From Deltaproteobacteria bacterium (GTDB lineage Bacteria; Desulfobacterota; DSM-4660; Desulfatiglandales; Desulfatiglandaceae), in the NCBI GenBank assembly GCA_019307645.1, contig JAFDJF010000059.1, positions 1 through 9,148 of the forward strand: DNA of 9,148 nucleotides, given 5' to 3'. The translations under genes were made by a program, and so were the position numbers. Below the pieces are notes generated by a model. That model was given only the letters and a program-made list of their open reading frames with translations, was not told the DNA's origin and did no database searches. Of the stretch, positions 4,893 through 9,148 are shown one piece after another (within the stretch, counting starts at the first letter, position 1; every line of letters starts with the position of its first letter).

Positions 4893-7751
4893 TTAGCCCG
4901 CACCACAGCAACGCTTATACTTCTTCCCGCTGCCGCAGGGGCAGGGTTCATTGCGCCCTATTTTTTTCTCCTTGCGGCGCACAGTAACAGCGCCGGAACC
5001 TTCACCACCATGGCTCAAATTCATAGCCCTTTTCTTCCTTTTGGGCATTTGTTCGGGTTCACGCTTTATCAGCTGTAACCGAGAAAGCGTCTTCAGGGTC
5101 TCTTCCCCGATCCGGTCCATAATCCCCTCAAAAAGGGCAAAGCCTTCTTTTTGATATTCTTTAAGAGGATCAAGCTGCCCATAACCCCGAAGGCCAATTC
5201 CCTCCTTCATGTGATCCATGTCCTGGAGATGGGCAACCCACTGATCATCAATAATCTGAAGGATAATAAATCGCTCCAGTTGCTCGAGGTCTTCCTTCCC
5301 GAAAAGTTTTTCCTTTTCATCAAAAGCGGACCTGGCCTGTTCTGTCAGCAGATCGCTCAGGTCTTCCACCTTCAGAAGATCGAAAGCCTCCTGTCCGATA
5401 TCCTCAGCACTGATCTTCGGCCTGAACCCAAATTGCCAGAAAAAACTGTCCGTCAGCCCCTGGATATCCCAGTTTTCGGGGTATTCTTTCGGGTCTGTGT
5501 ATTGTTCGGAAAATCCCTCCACTTTCTCTCTTATCATGTTTTCAACAAGGTCTCCGATGCCATGGCCGTTCAGGACCTCTTTTCTCATGGAATAGATAAC
5601 TTCCCTGTGTTTATTCATTACATCATCATATTCAAGCAAATGCTTACGAATATCAAAATTATGGCCTTCCACCTTTTTCTGGGCATTTTCAATTGCACGG
5701 GAGATAAGGTTGTGTTCAATAGGCTCGCCCTCTTCCATGCCCAGCCGCCCCATGATGGATGAGATCCTTTCCGACCCGAATATTCTCAAAAGATCGTCTT
5801 CAAGCGAGAGATAAAAACGGGAGGAGCCTGCATCGCCCTGTCTTCCTGACCGGCCCCTGAGCTGGTTGTCAATGCGGCGACTCTCGTGTCTCTCAGTGCC
5901 CAGAATATGAAGCCCCCCAAGCTCACGTACGCCTTCACCCAGGACGATATCCGTCCCGCGGCCCGCCATGTTGGTGGAAATTGTCACGGTTTTCGCCTGG
6001 CCCGCTTCTGCGATGATATCCGCCTCTTTCTGATGATGCTTGGCATTCAGCACCGAATGGGGGATTCCGGTCCTTTTAATCATCTTGCTCAACATCTCCG
6101 ATTTTTCAATGGTAATTGTGCCCACAAGGACAGGCTGTCCTCGATCATAGAGATCTTTGATCTCATCAACCACAGCCTTGTACTTTTCCCTTTCTGTCTT
6201 GTAGATTACATCAGGATAATCCTTTCGGATCATCTCCTGATTGGTGGGGACAACAACCACATCCAGTTTGTAGATATTGTTGAACTCGGCCGCCTCGGTA
6301 TCTGCCGTACCGGTCATCCCGCCAAGTTTGTCATACATGCGGAAAAAATTCTGAAAGGTGACGGTCGCCAGTGTCTGGTTTTCGCCTGCAACACGCACCC
6401 CCTCCTTGGCTTCTACTGCCTGGTGAAGCCCGTCACTCCATCTGCGACCGGGCATCATCCTGCCTGTAAACTCGTCAACAATCATTATCTGCCCATCTTT
6501 GACAACATATTGGACGTCCTTTTCAAACAGCCAATAGGCCTTGATGAGCTGTTGCGTGGCATGCAGGAGATCAGAGATCCTCATGTAGCCGGCTTCCATT
6601 TCTCTGAGTCGTTCATCTTTCTCCTGCTCGGTTAATTGATCATCCTCTCTGACGAAGTGGCTTTCTTCATCAAGGTCGGGCAGGATAAAATCTCCGAAAC
6701 CGGCACTCGCCGGTACTTCGAGCCCTTTTTCCGTGAGTTCCACCGAACTGCTGCGCTCGTCTATGGTGCAATAAAGAATCTCATCAAGGTCAGGCAGGAG
6801 CTTTTGAGAACTCAACATGCTCTCCATCCTGTCGATTTCCTTTCTCAAGGCCTGATTCTTGGAAATGATATCCAGAAAAGTATGGTTTTTCGGATCACCC
6901 CTTTTGACCTGCAGGAGCAATTCGATTGTTTTATCATCCACTTCGCCATCATCAAGTCTCTGGCGCACATCTTTGAGCAGGGATCGGACAACAGCCCCCT
7001 GTTTTTTTCTCAAGTTAATGACCACGGTTTTGACTTCCTCGTAAACCTCGTCCTTACTATGTTCCACCGGGCCGCTGATAATCAAAGGGGTCCTGGCTTC
7101 ATCAATAAGGATGCTGTCAACTTCATCCACGATCGCATAATAAAAATCCCTCTGAACAAATTCTGAAGGGTCAAACTTCATGTTGTCACGGAGGAAGTCA
7201 AAACCGAATTCGTTGTTGGTTCCATACGTAATATCACATGCATAAGCAGCTTTACGTTCCGAATCATCCATCCCGTGAACGATAACACCCACGGAAAGAC
7301 CCAATGCGTTGTAAATCCCGCCCATCCACTCTGAATCACGCTGTGCCAGATAATCGTTGACCGTCACAAGGTGGGCGCTGCGGCCTGCCAGGGCATTCAG
7401 ATACAGAGGGAGTGTCGCGGCCAGGGTTTTGCCTTCGCCTGTCTTCATTTCAGCTATCTTACCCCGGTGAAGCACGACCCCCCCGATAAGCTGAACATCA
7501 AAGTGACGCATGCCGAGCACCCTTATAGAAGCCTCTCTGACCGCAGCAAAGGCCTCAGGGAGAAGATCCTCCAGGGACTCATCATTTGACAATCTCTCTT
7601 TGAATTCAGCGGTTTTTGCCTGAAGCTGCTCATCGGACAGAGCCTTACAGTCAGGCTCCAGAGCGTTGATTTTCTCTACCAGCGGAGCCAGTTGCTTCAG
7701 TTCCCGTTCATTCTTGCTTCCAAAAATGTTTTTGACGATCTTCCCTAACAT
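4893..7751 (-). CDS. secA: Protein translocase ATPase SecA, long form with an insertion after DEAD motif II
   Basis: SecA is the motor that drives preproteins through the SecYEG channel at the inner membrane. The 952-residue protein has Walker A MKTGEGKT (102-109), the DEVD box (209-212), [19 protein letters not shown] (426-444), [12 protein letters not shown] (594-605), and the arginine-finger motif [11 protein letters not shown] (630-640). It ends in a SEC-C zinc motif with Cys937, Cys939, Cys948 and Cys949 (CxC-x8-CC), which binds SecB or ribosomes in homologues. Compared with E. coli SecA (901 residues) it lacks the variable segment after [12 protein letters not shown] but gains about 80 charged residues, roughly 245-323, in the preprotein cross-linking region. 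GGAAG lies six bases before the ATG. The gene follows an M23 peptidase gene and precedes argJ, all on one strand, with a probable promoter of its own at 7824-7852. Confidence 0.98.
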   Translation of the reverse strand: MLGKIVKNIFGSKNERELKQLAPLVEKINALEPDCKALSDEQLQAKTAEFKERLSNDESLEDLLPEAFAAVREASIRVLGMRHFDVQLIGGVVLHRGKIAEMKTGEGKTLAATLPLYLNALAGRSAHLVTVNDYLAQRDSEWMGGIYNALGLSVGVIVHGMDDSERKAAYACDITYGTNNEFGFDFLRDNMKFDPSEFVQRDFYYAIVDEVDSILIDEARTPLIISGPVEHSKDEVYEEVKTVVINLRKKQGAVVRSLLKDVRQRLDDGEVDDKTIELLLQVKRGDPKNHTFLDIISKNQALRKEIDRMESMLSSQKLLPDLDEILYCTIDERSSSVELTEKGLEVPASAGFGDFILPDLDEESHFVREDDQLTEQEKDERLREMEAGYMRISDLLHATQQLIKAYWLFEKDVQYVVKDGQIMIVDEFTGRMMPGRRWSDGLHQAVEAKEGVRVAGENQTLATVTFQNFFRMYDKLGGMTGTADTEAAEFNNIYKLDVVVVPTNQEMIRKDYPDVIYKTEREKYKAVVDEIKDLYDRGQPVLVGTITIEKSEMLSKMIKRTGIPHSVLNAKHHQKEADIIAEAGQAKTVTISTNMAGRGTDIVLGEGVRELGGLHILGTERHESRRIDNQLRGRSGRQGDAGSSRFYLSLEDDLLRIFGSERISSIMGRLGMEEGEPIEHNLISRAIENAQKKVEGHNFDIRKHLLEYDDVMNKHREVIYSMRKEVLNGHGIGDLVENMIREKVEGFSEQYTDPKEYPENWDIQGLTDSFFWQFGFRPKISAEDIGQEAFDLLKVEDLSDLLTEQARSAFDEKEKLFGKEDLEQLERFIILQIIDDQWVAHLQDMDHMKEGIGLRGYGQLDPLKEYQKEGFALFEGIMDRIGEETLKTLSRLQLIKREPEQMPKRKKRAMNLSHGGEGSGAVTVRRKEKKIGRNEPCPCGSGKKYKRCCGAG

Positions 7752-7823
7752 GGTTTTCTTCCGGAATTTGTTAAATGGTTGAAAAACTGATTTAATCGGC
7801 GCCTGTCTTGCCGGTTTTCAGGC

Positions 7824-7852
7824 ATTAAAGACCTTCGTTCCTTAAAAATCAA
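7824..7852 (-). promoter_or_regulatory. Probable sigma70-type promoter for secA-argJ
   Basis: On the - strand TTGATT (7852-7847) and TTTAAT (7829-7824) are separated by exactly 17 bases. The -10 matches the consensus at five of six positions and the -35 at four of six. Transcription would start near 7817, leaving a leader of about 65 bases before secA. No terminator was found between the M23 gene and this site, so read-through from upstream is also possible. Confidence 0.5.
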
Positions 7853-7914
7853 GAATTTATGTAATGACTCAGGTTGTCAGTGATCAGTGGGTACTAACGA
7901 GTTGATTAGGGGAA

Positions 7915-8817
7915 CTAATTGAGGATATACCGGAGGGGATCAACGGCCATGTTGTTCAGGTGCACCTCGTAATGCAGGTGCGGCCCGGTAGATCTGCCGC
8001 TATTACCTACCAGGGCGATTGTTTCACCTCTTTTAACACGCTGACCTTTCTTCACAAGGGCCTTTTTCAGGTGGGCATACTTCGTCATCAGCCCATAGCC
8101 GTGCCTTATGGTCACCACCCTGCCATACCCACCGTCCCTGCCTGTAAATGACACAATACCGTCTGCGGGTGCGACGATCGGTGCGCTCATCCGGGTGGCG
8201 ACATCGACCCCCTTGTGAAATTCCTTCTTGCCGGTAAAGGGGGAAATTCGATATCCGAACCGGCTGCTCATCCAACCTTTTGTCGGCCAAATGGAAGGTG
8301 TCGAAGCCAGAAGCATTTTCTGATTTTCGAAAAATTCGTAAAGATCAGCCTTTTCCTGCTCGCCAATAGCCATCTCATTTTCAAGGTTGTCCAGTGAACG
8401 ATGCACCAAACGAGCCAGCTCTTTTTCGTTTTTGACCTCCGGATTCTGACGGTCTGAAAAAATTGGGGCCGGCCCCCCGAGACCGTAAGCTTCTTCATCA
8501 CTGGTTTCAATGTTCACCATTACTTTCAATTTCCGGTCAAATTCCTTCAGCACTCTCATTTCATGAGTAATCTGATCAACCCGTTGTGCCATATGGATGA
8601 TTTGCTGCTTTTTCTGCTCTGTTTCCGTCTCCAGCTGGGCCAGGCGAGGCATCTGGGATTTCATGGAATAATAATCGTGTATGAACCAAAAAGAGAGGGC
8701 CGAAAAGGAAATCAGGAAAAGGATTAGAAGGGCGGGCGAAGGAATCGAAAGTCTGAATTGCTTGACGTTGTTTTCACCGTCAGGTAGCAGAAAAACCGTG
8801 ATTTTTTTTAAAAACAA
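7915..8817 (-). CDS. Membrane-anchored M23 (LytM-type) peptidoglycan endopeptidase
   Basis: Predicted zinc endopeptidase that cuts peptide cross-links in the cell wall from the periplasmic side of the inner membrane. The 300-residue protein has a short basic N-terminus, one membrane segment (about 28-48), a charged coiled-coil-prone stretch (about 52-100), a linker, and a C-terminal M23 domain (about 178-299). All active-site residues of the LytM scheme are present: His201 and Asp205 in HKGVD and His282 of HLH as zinc ligands, with His249 (YAHL) and His280 as catalytic histidines. It should therefore be active, not a degenerate regulator such as EnvC or NlpD. The start is TTG at 8817: an in-frame stop lies just upstream, GAGGAG sits eight bases before it, and the next ATG would remove the membrane segment. 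It lies 163 bases upstream of secA on the same strand. Substrate bond and biological role are not evident. Confidence 0.9.
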   Translation of the reverse strand: MFLKKITVFLLPDGENNVKQFRLSIPSPALLILFLISFSALSFWFIHDYYSMKSQMPRLAQLETETEQKKQQIIHMAQRVDQITHEMRVLKEFDRKLKVMVNIETSDEEAYGLGGPAPIFSDRQNPEVKNEKELARLVHRSLDNLENEMAIGEQEKADLYEFFENQKMLLASTPSIWPTKGWMSSRFGYRISPFTGKKEFHKGVDVATRMSAPIVAPADGIVSFTGRDGGYGRVVTIRHGYGLMTKYAHLKKALVKKGQRVKRGETIALVGNSGRSTGPHLHYEVHLNNMAVDPLRYILN

Positions 8818-8825
8818 AACCCACG

Positions 8826-8831
8826 CTCCTC
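8826..8831 (-). promoter_or_regulatory. Ribosome binding site supporting a TTG start (M23 gene)
   Basis: GAGGAG on the - strand lies eight bases before TTG at 8817. With the in-frame TGA immediately upstream, this makes TTG the best-supported start codon. TTG is a weak initiator and may limit expression. Confidence 0.7.
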
Positions 8832-8864
8832 AAGATGTGAATATGAAAAGATTAAACTGAATAT

Positions 8865-8892
8865 ATATTAGACCCTATTGCTGAAATGTCAA
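8865..8892 (-). promoter_or_regulatory. Probable sigma70-type promoter for the M23 gene
   Basis: A perfect -35 TTGACA (8892-8887, - strand) and a -10-like TAATAT (8870-8865, four of six matches) are 16 bases apart. Transcription would begin near 8858, giving a leader of about 40 bases before the TTG start. Overlapping TATATA and TATATT strings nearby make the exact -10 uncertain. Confidence 0.55.
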
Positions 8893-8907
8893 GATCCTTT
8901 ATTTCTC

Positions 8908-8930
8908 TTTCCTGTTCGCTTTTTCCTGTT
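8908..8930. repeat. Short direct repeat TTTCCTGTT upstream of the M23 promoter
   Basis: Two identical 9-base copies occur at 8908-8916 and 8922-8930, 14 bases apart start to start, lying 16-38 bases upstream of the -35 box. The position would suit an activator or UP-type element, but two short T-rich copies could be chance. Confidence 0.35.
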
Positions 8931-9040
8931 TTCATAGTCTAACGGTCGGAAAATAGACGCCGTTTTGTTTTACTCAGATGGCATATCGGAAATTAATGCA
9001 AAAAAAGTGCCACCTCTGAAAACATGCTGATATCAGTAAA
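8931..9040. other. Intergenic stretch with no recognised feature
   Basis: No open frame of useful length with a ribosome site, no RNA gene and no clear terminator was seen on either strand between the upstream edge of the M23 promoter region and the start of repeat copy B. Confidence 0.5.
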
Positions 9041-9148
9041 GAATCCGGGTCCTGAGGGCCCGGCATTGGTTTCACCCCGCAGGGGTGTACATGGACACAC
9101 GGTCTTCATAAGTGATCTAAAGTGTCTAAAGTGAGCTAAAGTGAGCTA
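9041..9148. repeat. Structured intergenic repeat element, copy B (cut by the window end)
   Basis: This repeats the left half of element A in the same order and orientation: GAATCCG (9041-9047), the 19-nt hairpin CCGGGTCCTGAGGGCCCGG (9045-9063), a perfect CACCCC-GCA-GGGGTG hairpin (9073-9087), and tandem units with AGTG at 9111, 9121, 9130 and 9140. The distance from GAATCCG to the first AAGTG is 69 bases here and 67 in copy A. The unit array runs off the window, so the central segment and inverted arm, if present, lie beyond it. It sits about 220 bases upstream of the M23 gene. Confidence 0.75.
9045..9063. repeat. 19-nt GC-rich hairpin motif, copy 3
   Basis: CCGGGTCC pairs with GGGCCCGG around a TGA loop, with only one T-G wobble, making this the best-paired of the three copies. 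Confidence 0.65.

Noticed and set aside
4889..4951. N-terminal extension of argJ into secA
   Set aside because: The residues come from the alternate frame of the SecA zinc tail and have no ArgJ counterpart; the ATG just after the secA stop fits better.
5151..7166. Three long + strand open frames (5151-5762, 5886-6635, 6636-7166) opposite secA
   Set aside because: All are antisense to conserved SecA motifs, show no family features, and are explained by the codon pattern of secA on the other strand.
7801..7823. GCCTG/CAGGC stem before secA as a leader regulatory hairpin
   Set aside because: Its 5' arm abuts the predicted -10 box and would lie upstream of the expected transcription start, so it probably is not in the secA transcript; the 13-base loop also makes it weak.

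Overview
The window looks like a bacterial chromosome segment, most likely from a Desulfobacterota (former Deltaproteobacteria) relative. This placement is inferred from protein character, from the M23 peptidase - secA - argJ order, and from the style of the intergenic AAAGTGNNCT repeats; there is no rRNA or other direct marker. It contains six protein-coding genes. All are complete and look functional. I see no tRNA, rRNA, CRISPR array, transposase, phage gene or recognisable defence system.

Layout. (1) 53-727, + strand: a class I SAM-dependent methyltransferase resembling the METTL20/21 protein-lysine methyltransferases. It is followed by a 7-bp stem-loop and a plausible intrinsic terminator in the convergent gap 728-879. 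(2) 3299-880, - strand: a two-gene operon with mannose-1-phosphate guanylyltransferase (manC type, single domain), whose stop overlaps the start of a phosphomannomutase/phosphoglucomutase (manB/algC type). Together they convert mannose-6-phosphate to GDP-mannose for surface polysaccharide or glycoconjugate synthesis. (3) 3300-3697: a non-coding gap holding a structured repeat element. It has a large imperfect inverted repeat of tandem 9-10-bp units and carries GC-rich hairpins near both edges. (4) 8817-3698, - strand: an M23 (LytM) membrane-anchored peptidoglycan endopeptidase, the SecA preprotein translocase ATPase, and ArgJ of arginine biosynthesis. ArgJ starts four bases after the secA stop and is probably translationally coupled. 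Promoter-like sequences precede the M23 gene and secA. (5) 8818-9148: promoter region of the M23 gene, then a second partial copy of the repeat element that runs off the window end.

Functionally this is housekeeping and envelope biology: protein export, cell-wall remodelling, GDP-mannose supply and arginine synthesis. The part the genes do not explain is the repeat family. Two copies, about 5.7 kb apart and in the same orientation, share an ordered architecture: a GAATCCG lead, a 19-nt hairpin, a small CCCC/GGGG hairpin, then tandem AAAGTGNNCT units. This is the best candidate here for something not well described.
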